A DNA stretch of 64,000 nt from Clostridia bacterium (GTDB lineage Bacteria > Bacillota > Clostridia > Oscillospirales > Acutalibacteraceae), in the NCBI GenBank assembly GCA_017440755.1, contig JAFSGP010000031.1:1-64000 (forward strand), written 5' to 3'. The translations under genes and the position numbers were made by a program. A model generated the notes under the pieces. That model was not told the DNA's origin, ran no database searches, and saw nothing but the letters and a program-made list of their open reading frames with translations. Shown here piece by piece: positions 17,018 through 26,932 of this stretch (its first letter is position 1; every line of letters begins with the position of its first letter).

Positions 17018-17860
17018 TTATTTTTTGTTCTTTTTCGCTTTATATGCAAGCATGGTTTGCACAATGCCGTCCGGCGCACCGTAGCTGCCGAGGGCGCGCA
17101 GGGAGGAGGAGTACATGCCGTGAAAATCCGAGCCGCCGGTGGTCAGCAGACCGTGTTCGTTAGCGAAGGTCAGATACTGCTCCAGCTTTTCGTCCGAATG
17201 CTTGGGGTGCCATACCTCGATGCCGTCCAGTCTGTTCTCGGCAACCAACTCCTCCATCAGCGCCTCGCTGTCGTATACGACGGGGTGCGCCAGCACCGCC
17301 AGACCGCCTGCACTGTGGATAAGGTCGATAACCTCACGGGTTTCGGGATATTCGATGGGTACGTAAGCACAGCCTTCTTTGGTATCGAACAGCTTCTTGT
17401 ACACGTCGCCGTAAAAGCTGTCGGCATATCCGGCATCAATGAGCGCGTGCATGATGTGTTGTTTATACACGTTGGTGCTGCCGGAAGCGCAGCGCACAAC
17501 GGATTCAGGCACGATAGGGTAGTAGCGCAGTACTTTCTTTACCATTTCGGTGCCTGCGGCACGACGGGCGGTATTTACCTGACGGCATACGCCCTCCAGA
17601 CGGTCGGGGGTGTCGCACATATATCCCAGAATGTGCACTTTTCTGCCGCGCTGAGCGTCCCAGGTGGAGAACTCCACGCCGTGAATGACCTCCACTCCTT
17701 GCCGCTTACCGATGACACCGGCGCGGGTAGCGCCGGCTACCGCATCGTGGTCGGTGATGGCAATGGTGGTGAGACCCCGTCGCCGTGCTGTGGCGATGAT
17801 CTCATCTATCCCCATGGAACCGTCGGAAATTTTGCTGTGGATGTGCAAATCGCAGGACAT
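17018..17860 (-). CDS. PHP domain phosphoesterase (RNase AM/YciV-like)
   Basis: Metal-dependent hydrolase; the family includes 5'-3' exoribonucleases of short RNAs and nucleotide 3',5'-bisphosphate phosphatases. DLHIHS (H6, H8), ITDHD, HGVEFS, LAHP and GGSDFHG are the PHP metal-ligand motifs in order. About 280 residues. I start at the ATG at 17860, preceded by AAAAGGGG; the longer frame begins at a TTG before that site. Confidence 0.88.
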   Translation of the reverse strand: MSCDLHIHSKISDGSMGIDEIIATARRRGLTTIAITDHDAVAGATRAGVIGKRQGVEVIHGVEFSTWDAQRGRKVHILGYMCDTPDRLEGVCRQVNTARRAAGTEMVKKVLRYYPIVPESVVRCASGSTNVYKQHIMHALIDAGYADSFYGDVYKKLFDTKEGCAYVPIEYPETREVIDLIHSAGGLAVLAHPVVYDSEALMEELVAENRLDGIEVWHPKHSDEKLEQYLTFANEHGLLTTGGSDFHGMYSSSLRALGSYGAPDGIVQTMLAYKAKKNKK

Positions 17861-17939
17861 ACCGAATACCCCTTTTTGTGACAAACCGGTCCGCTACCGG
17901 CAAAGCATTACCCTGAAACTATTACCTACATTTTCCAAT

Positions 17940-17969
17940 ATTATACACCATTTTAGCGAAAAAAAGCAA
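17940..17969 (-). promoter_or_regulatory. Promoter of the PHP-TSCPD operon
   Basis: Minus-strand TTGCTT (17969-17964), 18-nt spacer, TATAAT (17945-17940). The remaining gap up to 18099 is AT-rich with several AAAAACGGA-like repeats (17978-18014) and holds no other feature I can support. Confidence 0.7.
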
Positions 17970-18099
17970 CCGAAAAACCGCAAAAAACGGAAATTTTTCA
18001 AAAAAACGGAAAAATGACAGGATATGTCTTTTTTGTCCATTTAATTTGGTTAAAATGCCTACTTTCTCCATTGAACGAGGTTGAAATTGCGGGAGACGG

Positions 18100-18128
18100 T
18101 TGAAAAAATTCACAGCGTGTGCTATACT
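18100..18128 (+). promoter_or_regulatory. Promoter of the COG0523 GTPase pair
   Basis: TTGAAA (18100-18105), 17-nt spacer, TATACT (18123-18128). No Zur-type palindrome is evident next to it. Confidence 0.7.
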
Positions 18129-18163
18129 AACAAAGTGAAAAATGTTTGGAAAGGCAGATGTTT

Positions 18164-19210
18164 ATGACAAAGATTGATATTTTTTCCGGCTTCTTGGGGG
18201 CGGGTAAAACCACGCTGATAAAGAAGCTGATTGCAGAGGCGTACAGTGGCGAAAAGCTGGTGCTGATTGAAAACGAGTTTGGCGAGATCGGTATTGACGG
18301 TGGCTTTATGAAGGAGGCCGGCATTGAGATTACCGAGATGAACTCCGGCTGTATTTGCTGCAGTCTGGTGGGGGATTTCACCAAAGCGTTGGAAAAGGTG
18401 CTGGAGGAGTACCGTCCTGACCGCATTCTCATTGAGCCTTCCGGTGTGGGTAAGCTCAGCGACGTGATTCGTGCGGTGGAAAAGGTGGCTTCCGGCGATG
18501 TGAAGCTGAATAGCTTTACAACCATAGCGGACGCTACAAAATGCCGCATTTACATGAAAAACTTCGGCGAATTCTATAACGACCAGATTCAGCACGCGGG
18601 TTGCATTGTGCTTAGCCGTACTCAGGGAATGCCCCGGGAAAAATTGCTGGCCTGCACCGAGCAGATTCGGCAGCTCAATGAAACGGCGGTGATTATTACC
18701 ACGCCTTGGGAAGAGCTGGACGGTGAACGGATTTTGGCGGCAATGGAGGGGCAGAACACTCTTTCTCATGAGTTGGAGGAGCTGGCACAGCCTTGTCCGG
18801 TTTGCGGTCATCATCACCACGAGCACGAGCATCACCATGAGCACGAGCATCACCATGAGCATGGGGAAGATTGCCACTGCTGTCATCATGACCATCAGCA
18901 CGACCATGACCACCATCATCATGCCGATGAGGTGTTTGACAGCTGGGGTGTGGAAACGGCGGCTCTCTTTACAGAGGAGGATATCCTATCTGCGCTGCAT
19001 GCATTGGAACAGGAGTCTAAATTTGGTATGGTGCTGCGGGCAAAGGGCATTGTTGCGGCTGCAGACGGCAAATGGATTCATTTCGACTACGTTCCGGGCT
19101 GTCCCGACGTGCGACGGGGCGGGGCGGACGTGACCGGTCGCCTGTGCGTTATCGGCTCTCATATGGATAAGGCGGCTCTGGCGAGCCTGTTTGGCATAGC
19201 GGAGGGATAA
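18164..19210 (+). CDS. COG0523 (CobW/ZNG-type) GTPase with His-rich metal-binding segment
   Basis: G3E-family GTPase, predicted metallochaperone for zinc or a related metal. Walker A GFLGAGKTT (residues 9-17), the COG0523 CxCC metal motif GCICC (62-66), an EPSG motif, then a CPVC pair (211-214) and a run of about 38 residues that is mostly His with Glu/Asp (216-253), and a C-terminal CobW_C-like domain ending near residue 348. The His segment includes an exact 18-bp tandem duplication at 18821-18856. The ATG at 18164 lies 9 nt after GGAAAGG and is preferred over 18158 (3 nt). Stop and next start are separated by one base. Confidence 0.9.
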   Translation: MTKIDIFSGFLGAGKTTLIKKLIAEAYSGEKLVLIENEFGEIGIDGGFMKEAGIEITEMNSGCICCSLVGDFTKALEKVLEEYRPDRILIEPSGVGKLSDVIRAVEKVASGDVKLNSFTTIADATKCRIYMKNFGEFYNDQIQHAGCIVLSRTQGMPREKLLACTEQIRQLNETAVIITTPWEELDGERILAAMEGQNTLSHELEELAQPCPVCGHHHHEHEHHHEHEHHHEHGEDCHCCHHDHQHDHDHHHHADEVFDSWGVETAALFTEEDILSALHALEQESKFGMVLRAKGIVAAADGKWIHFDYVPGCPDVRRGGADVTGRLCVIGSHMDKAALASLFGIAEG

Positions 19211-19211
19211 A

Positions 19212-20156
19212 ATGGATATTCCCGTATATTTGTTTACCGGCTTCTTGGATTCCGGAAAATCCACCTTTTTACAGACTACATTAGAAGATAAGCGATTCAA
19301 CAGCGGGGAGCGTACGCTTGTTTTGCTGTGCGAAGAAGGAGAGTGTGAGTTGGATTCCTCGCGCTTCTCCGGTCAAAACGTGGCGATAGAAACGTTGGAC
19401 GACCCGGCACAGCTTACCGAGGATATTCTCATCGCGTTCCAGAAAAAGCATCGCGCCCAGCGGGTGATGGTGGAATATAACGGCATGTGGTTGCTGGACG
19501 ACCTGTATCAGAATCTACCGCCCAACTGGGTAATCTATCAGGAAATGATGTTCGCAGACGCCAATACTTTTGTTTCCTACAATAATAATATGCGCAATTT
19601 GGCGGTAGATAAGCTGCGCAGTGCGCAGCTTGTGGTGTTTAACCGTGCACCAAAGGATTTGGACAAGATGGCGCTGCATAAGATTGTCCGCGGTGTCAGC
19701 CGCCGCACGGATATTGCCTATGAGTACGGCGAGGACGACGTGGAATATGACGACATCGAAGACCCCTTGCCCTTCGACAAAGAGGCGGCGGTGATAGCGA
19801 TAGGGGACGAGGATTACGCCCTGTGGTATCGGGATCTGTCGGAAGAGCTGAAGAGTTACGACGGCAAGACGGTAGAGTTTAAGGGGGTGACGGTGGTGAA
19901 AGACCGCACCATACCCGAAAACTGCTTTATTGTGGGACGTCCGTTGATGACCTGCTGTGAGGACGATATTCAGTTTGCCGGTCTGGTTTGCGAGTGGGCC
20001 GGCGCTACTACGCTGCACGACAGAGATTGGGTGACGGTGCGAGCCACGATATCCGTGCGCAAACATCCCTGCTATGGGCGGGTGGGACCTGTGCTGACGG
20101 GGCTGTCCGTAACCGTTGCTCAACCGCCGGAGCAGGAGGTCGCTACATTCTATTAA
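19212..20156 (+). CDS. COG0523-like GTPase fused to a YcgQ/DUF1980-type domain
   Basis: Residues 1-190 are a degenerate G3E GTPase (Walker A TGFLDSGKST at 9-18; no CxCC motif). Residues about 210-312 resemble the C-terminal domain of YcgQ/TIGR03943 proteins (YDGKTVEFKGV, then VGRPLMTCCEDDIQFAGL with the paired Cys). In other Bacillota YcgQ and permease YcgR are separate genes beside a COG0523 GTPase in zinc-regulated operons, so fusion here supports a metal-homeostasis role. 314 residues, translationally coupled to the preceding GTPase. Confidence 0.75.
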   Translation: MDIPVYLFTGFLDSGKSTFLQTTLEDKRFNSGERTLVLLCEEGECELDSSRFSGQNVAIETLDDPAQLTEDILIAFQKKHRAQRVMVEYNGMWLLDDLYQNLPPNWVIYQEMMFADANTFVSYNNNMRNLAVDKLRSAQLVVFNRAPKDLDKMALHKIVRGVSRRTDIAYEYGEDDVEYDDIEDPLPFDKEAAVIAIGDEDYALWYRDLSEELKSYDGKTVEFKGVTVVKDRTIPENCFIVGRPLMTCCEDDIQFAGLVCEWAGATTLHDRDWVTVRATISVRKHPCYGRVGPVLTGLSVTVAQPPEQEVATFY

Positions 20157-20273
20157 CGCGTTAAAACACTACAGAATGGCGTCTTTTTGCCTAAGTTTTT
20201 ACCGAAAATTTGGCTATTTTGTACAGTTTGCCGCGAAATATTTTTGGCAAACGCACAAAAATATATTTTCCTC

Positions 20274-20302
20274 TTGCAAACCTCGGGAAAATGGAGTATA
20301 GT
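20274..20302 (+). promoter_or_regulatory. hup promoter
   Basis: TTGCAA (20274-20279), 17-nt spacer, TATAGT (20297-20302), giving a leader of about 85 nt that includes a GC-rich imperfect hairpin around 20312-20336. Confidence 0.75.
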
Positions 20303-20395
20303 AATCGCATAAGGCGCTCGCACTGCGGTGCGCGTCGGATGTTTGTCCATATGCGGCATTGCCGCTGGAATATAATTTTGTGGAGGTATATCGTT

Positions 20396-20668
20396 ATGAA
20401 CAAGGTAGAACTCATTGCTGCTGTTGCCGAGAAGGCCGGCCTGACCAAGAAGGACGCCGAGAAGGCTGTCGCCGCTGTTGTGGCTTCTGTTGAGGAAGCT
20501 CTGGTTAAGGGTGACAAGGTTCAGCTGATTGGCTTCGGTACTTTCGAGGTTCGTGAGCGCGCTGCTCGCATCGGCCGTAACCCCCAGACCAAGGCTGAGA
20601 TCAAGATTGCTGCTTCCAAGCAGCCCGTGTTCAAGGCCGGCGCTGCCCTGAAGAAGGCTGTCAACTAA
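20396..20668 (+). CDS. hup: HU family DNA-binding protein
   Basis: Small nucleoid protein, 90 residues ([20 protein letters not shown], then [23 protein letters not shown]-binding arm). ATG at 20396 with GGAGG 9 nt upstream; frame extension upstream to 20210 crosses the promoter and is not translated. First gene of the block hup-rqcP-yabP-yabQ-divIC-yabR, but followed by its own terminator. Confidence 0.97.
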   Translation: MNKVELIAAVAEKAGLTKKDAEKAVAAVVASVEEALVKGDKVQLIGFGTFEVRERAARIGRNPQTKAEIKIAASKQPVFKAGAALKKAVN

Positions 20669-20681
20669 TTTGCAGATACTA

Positions 20682-20713
20682 AGCCGTCCGGTCCGCCGGA
20701 CGGCTTTTGTCTT
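20682..20713 (+). terminator. Terminator after hup
   Basis: AGCCGTCCGG (20682-20691), loop TCCG, CCGGACGGCT (20696-20705), TTTTGTCTTT. Some read-through is needed to express rqcP unless it has its own promoter. Confidence 0.85.
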
Positions 20714-20730
20714 TCTTGGAGGTTTGAACT

Positions 20731-20976
20731 ATGCGTTTGGATAAATATTTAAAGGTTTCCCGCTTAATCAAACGGCGCACGGTTGCCAACGAGGCCTGTG
20801 ACGCGGGAAAGGTGTTTGTGAACGATAAACCGGCGCGCGCATCCTATGACGTGAAAGTGGGGGATGTTATTGCGCTGACCTTGGGTGCGCGTCAGCTGAC
20901 GGTGCAGGTGGTAGCTGTACAGGAGACGGTTGCCAAGAACGATGCCGCCCTCTTATATACCGTGCTGAACGGTTAA
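20731..20976 (+). CDS. rqcP: S4-domain RNA-binding protein RqcP (YabO)
   Basis: 81-residue S4 domain (MRLDKYLKVSRLIKRRTVANEAC, GKVFVNDKPARASYDVKVGD). RqcP works with RqcH in ribosome-associated quality control, helping alanine-tail elongation on stalled 50S subunits. RBS TTGGAGG upstream of the ATG. Same position relative to yabP-yabQ-divIC-yabR as yabO in Bacillus subtilis. Confidence 0.92.
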   Translation: MRLDKYLKVSRLIKRRTVANEACDAGKVFVNDKPARASYDVKVGDVIALTLGARQLTVQVVAVQETVAKNDAALLYTVLNG

Positions 20977-20984
20977 GTTGTCTT

Positions 20985-21014
20985 GCATATCCTCTGCCTG
21001 CCGCATCATATATA
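20985..21014 (+). promoter_or_regulatory. Candidate sigma-E promoter for yabP-yabQ
   Basis: GCATATC (20985-20991) and CATATATA (21007-21014) with a 15-nt spacer approximate the sporulation sigma-E consensus (KMATATT, CATACANT). yabP is sigma-E-dependent in B. subtilis, which supports the guess; the -10 match is imperfect. Confidence 0.35.
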
Positions 21015-21037
21015 TGCTGTAAGATGATGCGGAGGGG
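21001..21037 (+). promoter_or_regulatory. Hairpin overlapping the yabP ribosome-binding site
   Basis: CCGCATCAT (21001-21009) pairs perfectly with ATGATGCGG (21024-21032); the 3' arm runs into the Shine-Dalgarno GGAGGGG (21031-21037) ahead of the ATG at 21045. If formed it would limit access to the site. Confidence 0.5.
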
Positions 21038-21044
21038 ATAGGCA

Positions 21045-21326
21045 ATGGAGTATAAAGAGAAGAGTGCGGTACAATTACCGCATCAGCTGATACTGCAGGA
21101 GCGGCACTTGCTGGAAATGACCGGCGTTTCGGACGTGGACAGCTTTGATGAAAATACGGTTACCGCGTATACCACGCTGGGGGAATTGACCATTCACGGC
21201 AAGGGGCTTCATATTCGTCAGTTGAATTTGGAAAGCGGCTCCCTCTCTGTTGAGGGACAGGTGGATAGTCTCAGCTATGCCGAAGCGGTGCGGGGCGGCG
21301 GCTTTTTCGGGCGGTTGTTCCGCTGA
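21045..21326 (+). CDS. yabP: Sporulation protein YabP
   Basis: 93 residues with the YabP signature (LILQERHLLEMTGVSDVDSFDENTVTAYTTLGELTIHGKGLHI). Required during sporulation in Bacillus, under sigma-E; acts in the mother cell at the forespore envelope. Its stop overlaps the yabQ start by one base. Evidence that the organism can sporulate. Confidence 0.9.
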   Translation: MEYKEKSAVQLPHQLILQERHLLEMTGVSDVDSFDENTVTAYTTLGELTIHGKGLHIRQLNLESGSLSVEGQVDSLSYAEAVRGGGFFGRLFR

Positions 21327-21793
21327 TGCCTATGGAATGGAGTGGAAAGCAGCAGCTCTTGTTTCTGTTGCAGAGTGCCGGTTTGGGCGTGGGAATCGGA
21401 CTGCTGTTTGATAGTATGACAGGCATGGGGCGAGCGTGCAAGCGGCGAGCGGCGGTGTTTTTCATAGATGTTATGTTCGGCATTGTGGCGGGATTTATCA
21501 CGTTTTTTGCCGCCTTGGCTATTATGGACGGGGCGCTTCATCCGCTATTGTTTCTTGGCGGTGGTGTCGGGTTTCTGGCGGAGCACAACAGCGTAGGGGT
21601 GATATGCAGCCGATGGGTTTGCGCGGCTTTGCGCGGTTTGGGCCTGTTTTACCGCCGCTTTTGTGAAAAATTTGAGGCTGTTTTGTTGCTTGCCGGCAGG
21701 AAAATGGCCCATTTTTTTACACAGATGCGAAAGATAGCAAAAAAAGGGGAGAAAAATCCAAAAAAATTCCGTTTTTTTCAAAAAAAGACTTGA
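21326..21793 (+). CDS. yabQ: Spore cortex biosynthesis membrane protein YabQ
   Basis: 155-residue polytopic membrane protein; about three to four hydrophobic segments between residues 8 and 105 (LQSAGLGVGIGLLFDSM, VMFGIVAGFITFFAALA), and a very basic Lys-rich tail. In Bacillus it is needed for cortex formation. Overlaps yabP by one base. Confidence 0.85.
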   Translation: MPMEWSGKQQLLFLLQSAGLGVGIGLLFDSMTGMGRACKRRAAVFFIDVMFGIVAGFITFFAALAIMDGALHPLLFLGGGVGFLAEHNSVGVICSRWVCAALRGLGLFYRRFCEKFEAVLLLAGRKMAHFFTQMRKIAKKGEKNPKKFRFFQKKT

Positions 21794-21818
21794 AATTTAA
21801 AACGTTTCGCAGTAAAAT
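21790..21818 (+). promoter_or_regulatory. Promoter for divIC-yabR
   Basis: TTGAAA (21790-21795), 17-nt spacer, TAAAAT (21813-21818). It would give vegetative expression of divIC independent of the sporulation genes upstream. Confidence 0.6.
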
Positions 21819-21865
21819 GTTCTGTGTGAAATTATTTATTGCTGTTTAGAAAGGAGGTCGCCCGT

Positions 21866-22150
21866 ATGAGCACGCGGAGAAAGGCGAAGAAAAAGAGCAA
21901 TCTGGCCGTTCGCATTGTGTTGGTTGCGGTGGCGGCCTTCCTGTTTTTCAAGTTGGTTCAGCTGCATTCTCAGATTGAGGAAAAACAGCAGCTTATCGAC
22001 AATATGAACAGCAACATCATCAAACAACAGCTGATTAACGAGGACCTGTCCGAACAGATCGAAAATGCGGATGCGTATCTGGAGCGGCAGGCGAACGAAG
22101 CAGGTCTTGGTTTGCCGGGTCAGCAGGTGTATCAGAACGCAGCAGGTTGA
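21866..22150 (+). CDS. divIC: Septum formation initiator DivIC (FtsB family)
   Basis: 94-residue bitopic protein: basic N terminus, one membrane segment (about residues 14-33), then a heptad-rich coiled coil (QIEEKQQLIDNMNSNIIKQQ) and a short C-terminal domain. Partner of FtsL and DivIB in the divisome. ATG at 21866 follows AAAGGAGGTC; an upstream in-frame TTG lacks a ribosome site. Confidence 0.9.
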   Translation: MSTRRKAKKKSNLAVRIVLVAVAAFLFFKLVQLHSQIEEKQQLIDNMNSNIIKQQLINEDLSEQIENADAYLERQANEAGLGLPGQQVYQNAAG

Positions 22151-22182
22151 TTCAGGGCGCATTAGGGGGATACAGCACGCGT

Positions 22183-22635
22183 ATGCAGTTAGAGGTTGGA
22201 AGCATTCTTGAGGGCAAGGTTACCGGTATTACAAAGTTCGGCGCTTTTGTGGAATTGCCGGATAAGAAGACCGGCATGGTACATATTTCTGAGGTGGCAG
22301 CTACCTACGTGAAGGAGATTACCGACCACGTGACCGAGGGCCAGACCGTTAAGGTGAAGGTGCTCAGCATCGGTGAGGACGGTAAAATCAGCCTGTCTAT
22401 TAAAAAGGCGCAGGCTCCTGCTCCGCGACAGGCGGCACCTCGTCGCCCTGCCTTCAGCGGTCGCCCCGGCGATTACGAGTGGCAGTCCTCTGCGCCTCGC
22501 AGCGAGAGCTTTGAGGATATGATGAGCCGCTTTAAGGCGACCAGCGATGAGAAAATCTCTGACCTGAAGCGCTCTTTGGACAGTAAACACGGCGGCTTTG
22601 GTCGTAAGCCCCGCGGCAACGGTCCGCAGCAATAA
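22183..22635 (+). CDS. yabR: S1-domain RNA-binding protein YabR
   Basis: 150 residues: S1 RNA-binding domain (about 1-72; GSILEGKVTGITKFGAFVEL, MVHISEVA) then a Pro/Arg-rich low-complexity tail. Start is the ATG at 22183, consistent with the usual N terminus of the family; AGGGGG is 13 nt upstream, and a TTG at 22147 overlapping the divIC stop is an alternative. Function not settled. Confidence 0.85.
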   Translation: MQLEVGSILEGKVTGITKFGAFVELPDKKTGMVHISEVAATYVKEITDHVTEGQTVKVKVLSIGEDGKISLSIKKAQAPAPRQAAPRRPAFSGRPGDYEWQSSAPRSESFEDMMSRFKATSDEKISDLKRSLDSKHGGFGRKPRGNGPQQ

Positions 22636-22642
22636 ACAACAG

Positions 22643-22686
22643 AAGGGGAATGTTCTCTCTGTACGGAGATGGGCGTTCCTCTTTTT
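22643..22686 (+). terminator. Probable terminator after yabR
   Basis: AGGGGAA...TTCCTCT outer pairing with an inner CTCT/GGAG stem, followed by TTTTT at 22682-22686. The stem is imperfect. Confidence 0.55.
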
Positions 22687-22729
22687 GTATGATATAGGTT
22701 TGCGTTACACACGGAAGAGGGTGAACGGT

Positions 22730-23845
22730 ATGGAAAGAATCGAATATTGCGCACCATGCCTGTTTGGTATCGAGGGTATTTTGGCAGATGAATTGCGCCG
22801 TATGGGCGCCGAGGACGTTCGTCCCGAAAACGGACGCGTCTTGTTTAGCGGCGGCATCGAAATGATGGCGCGCGCCAATATCGGCTCTCGCTATGCGGAG
22901 CGGATACAGATACTGATGGGACGCTTTCACGCGTATAGCTTTGAAGAACTGTTCCAAGGGGTGAAGGCACTGCCTTGGGAGCGGTGGATTGGACGACAGG
23001 ACGCATTTCCCGTAAAGGGCTGGTCGCTGAATTCTAAATTGCACAGCGTACCCGACTGCCAATCTATCGTGAAAAAGGCGGTAGTGGCGCGTCTGAGTGG
23101 TGTATATGGTATCCAGTGGTTTGACGAGTGCGACGGCAAATGCCAGATTCAGTTTACTATTATGAAGGACGAGGTTACCGTCCTGCTGGATACCAGCGGT
23201 GTGGGCCTGCACAAGAGAGGTTATCGCGCCGTATCCGGTGGCGCTCCGATTAAGGAGACGCTGGCGGCAGCGATTGTGGACGTGACCCGCGCTCGTCGTG
23301 CCCGTTTGGTTTGCGATCCTTGCTGCGGCTCGGGTACGCTGCTGATTGAGGCGGCTATGGCGGCGCGCGGCATTGCCCCCGGCGGTAAGCGCGCTTTTTC
23401 TGCTATGTACTGGGGTAGCGTCCCTGCAGAGGTGTGGAAAGAGGAGCGGCAGGCAGCCCGAGAGCGGCGGCGCGAGGTGGAGTTTGCCGCCCGCGGCGGT
23501 GATATTGACCCGGCGGTGCTTTCTTTGGTAGGCGAAAACGCGACGAAAGCGGACGTGGGGGATTGCATTACCACCGCGCTGCAGGACGTGCGCCAGTTTG
23601 TTCCCGATGGGGACAGCGGCACGGTGCTGGTCAACCCGCCCTATGGCGAGCGTCTGCTGGACGTAAAGGCGGCGGAGGAGCTGTACCGCATTATGGGTAA
23701 GGTGTTTGTGCCGAAGGCAGGCTGGAGCTATGCTATCATCAGCCCCCACGAGCAGTTTGAAACCCTGTTCGGTCGTCCCGCGGACAAACGCAGAAAATTA
23801 TATAACGGTATGCTGAAATGTCAGCTGTATATGTACTATAAATAA
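22730..23845 (+). CDS. THUMP-domain RNA methyltransferase, RlmL-type
   Basis: SAM-dependent N2-guanine methyltransferase of 23S rRNA (RlmL/YpsC type). N-terminal THUMP region about residues 1-155; SAM loop CDPCCGSGTLLIEAA; catalytic NPPYGERL. 371 residues. ATG at 22730 with GAAGAGGG upstream; the longer upstream frame has no start signal. The lipid kinase follows 15 nt downstream. Confidence 0.9.
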   Translation: MERIEYCAPCLFGIEGILADELRRMGAEDVRPENGRVLFSGGIEMMARANIGSRYAERIQILMGRFHAYSFEELFQGVKALPWERWIGRQDAFPVKGWSLNSKLHSVPDCQSIVKKAVVARLSGVYGIQWFDECDGKCQIQFTIMKDEVTVLLDTSGVGLHKRGYRAVSGGAPIKETLAAAIVDVTRARRARLVCDPCCGSGTLLIEAAMAARGIAPGGKRAFSAMYWGSVPAEVWKEERQAARERRREVEFAARGGDIDPAVLSLVGENATKADVGDCITTALQDVRQFVPDGDSGTVLVNPPYGERLLDVKAAEELYRIMGKVFVPKAGWSYAIISPHEQFETLFGRPADKRRKLYNGMLKCQLYMYYK

Positions 23846-23860
23846 GCAGGAGGTCTAATA

Positions 23861-24820
23861 ATGCGCCACGTGTTTATACTCAACCCCGTAGCGGGTAAAA
23901 ACCGCCTCGCGTTGATGATTCGCGGAAAAATAGACGCTTATTTTGCGCGCCATCCTGAGCTGGAACACCGCGTTCGCCTGACAGATGAGCCGGGTGCGGC
24001 CACCCGCATTGCGCGGGAGGAGTGCGAGGCGGGTGGACCTGTGCGTCTGTACGCCTGTGGCGGCGACGGCACGCTGCAGGAGACAGCCAATGGCATTCTG
24101 CCCGATTGTGATGTGGAGTTGGCGGTGATTCCCTGTGGCTCCGGCAATGACTACGTGCGCACATTCGGTGGGCGTGAGAGCTTTATGGAGCTGGATAACC
24201 TCATCGAGGGTGAGGCGATTCCGGTCGATGCGGTGGATTGCGATGGGCGTCTGTCGCTGAACATTGCTTCCATTGGCATGGACGCTTCGGTGGGGCAGAA
24301 GATGCAGCGGTATAAGAATCTCCCCGGTATCAACGGGTCTATGGCATATAATTTGGCGGTGGTGGACGTGTTTTGCCACCCGATTGGCGAACAGATGGAT
24401 ATTGAAATCGAGGGCGAGGACGGAGAGACCATTACCCGCAGCGGCAGATATCTGATGACGCTGGCTGCCAACGGGCAGTACTATGGCGGCGGTTATCGCG
24501 GCGCACCGCAAGCAGTGCCGGACGACGGCGTTTTGGACTTTGTGCTGGTTAAGAAAATTTCTCGTGCGAAAATCCCCTTCTTTTTAGGGAAGTATAAGGC
24601 GGGGGATTATGCGGACCTGGACTGCTGTGAGCATATCCGTGGCTCAGCTATGCGAGTGCGGGCTGCCAATCCTATGGTATGCAACGTGGACGGTGAATGC
24701 TTCAGCGCGTCGGAGATGGCTTTTTCCATTCTGCGCGGCGCCTTCCGCTTTGTGCTCCCTAAATCGGTGGCGGCGGCTCGCAAGGTCATCGGTGGGGCGT
24801 ATGCGCAGACGGTGTTGTAA
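23861..24820 (+). CDS. Diacylglycerol/sphingosine kinase-family lipid kinase
   Basis: YegS/DagK-type kinase, likely recycling diacylglycerol into phospholipid. Motifs: NPVAGKNR, the nucleotide loop GGDGTLQE and CGSGNDYVR. 319 residues, usual length. RBS AGGAGG before the ATG. Likely co-transcribed with the methyltransferase gene. Confidence 0.9.
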   Translation: MRHVFILNPVAGKNRLALMIRGKIDAYFARHPELEHRVRLTDEPGAATRIAREECEAGGPVRLYACGGDGTLQETANGILPDCDVELAVIPCGSGNDYVRTFGGRESFMELDNLIEGEAIPVDAVDCDGRLSLNIASIGMDASVGQKMQRYKNLPGINGSMAYNLAVVDVFCHPIGEQMDIEIEGEDGETITRSGRYLMTLAANGQYYGGGYRGAPQAVPDDGVLDFVLVKKISRAKIPFFLGKYKAGDYADLDCCEHIRGSAMRVRAANPMVCNVDGECFSASEMAFSILRGAFRFVLPKSVAAARKVIGGAYAQTVL

Positions 24821-24858
24821 ATAAATTGTAAAATTGCAGAAAATATTCCAATTTTCAC

Positions 24859-24886
24859 TTGATTTTTTCGAAAAAGTGGTTACAAT
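24859..24886 (+). promoter_or_regulatory. groESL promoter
   Basis: TTGATT (24859-24864), 16-nt spacer, TACAAT (24881-24886), immediately followed by the CIRCE operator. Confidence 0.75.
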
Positions 24887-24890
24887 AGAG

Positions 24891-24917
24891 TTAGCACTCG
24901 ACAAAATAGAGTGCTAA
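24891..24917 (+). promoter_or_regulatory. CIRCE operator (HrcA binding site)
   Basis: TTAGCACTC, 9-nt spacer, GAGTGCTAA: an exact CIRCE inverted repeat. HrcA bound here represses groESL until heat or misfolded protein titrates GroEL. The hrcA gene is outside the window. Confidence 0.97.
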
Positions 24918-25241
<324 letters not shown>

Positions 25242-25264
25242 TTGACTGTATTAGGAGGAATTGA

Positions 25265-26896
<1,632 letters not shown>

Positions 26897-26900
26897 TGAA

Positions 26901-26932
26901 AGAAAGCCACCCTCGCGAGAGGGTGGCTTTTT
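26901..26932. terminator. Bidirectional terminator after groEL
   Basis: AAAGCCACCCTC (26903-26914), loop GCGA, GAGGGTGGCTTT (26919-26930) then T; also ends the convergent AraC gene. Confidence 0.9.

Noticed and set aside
20210-20395. 62-residue N-terminal extension of HU
   Set aside because: The extension runs through the hup promoter and leader; the ATG at 20396 has the proper ribosome site and family N terminus.
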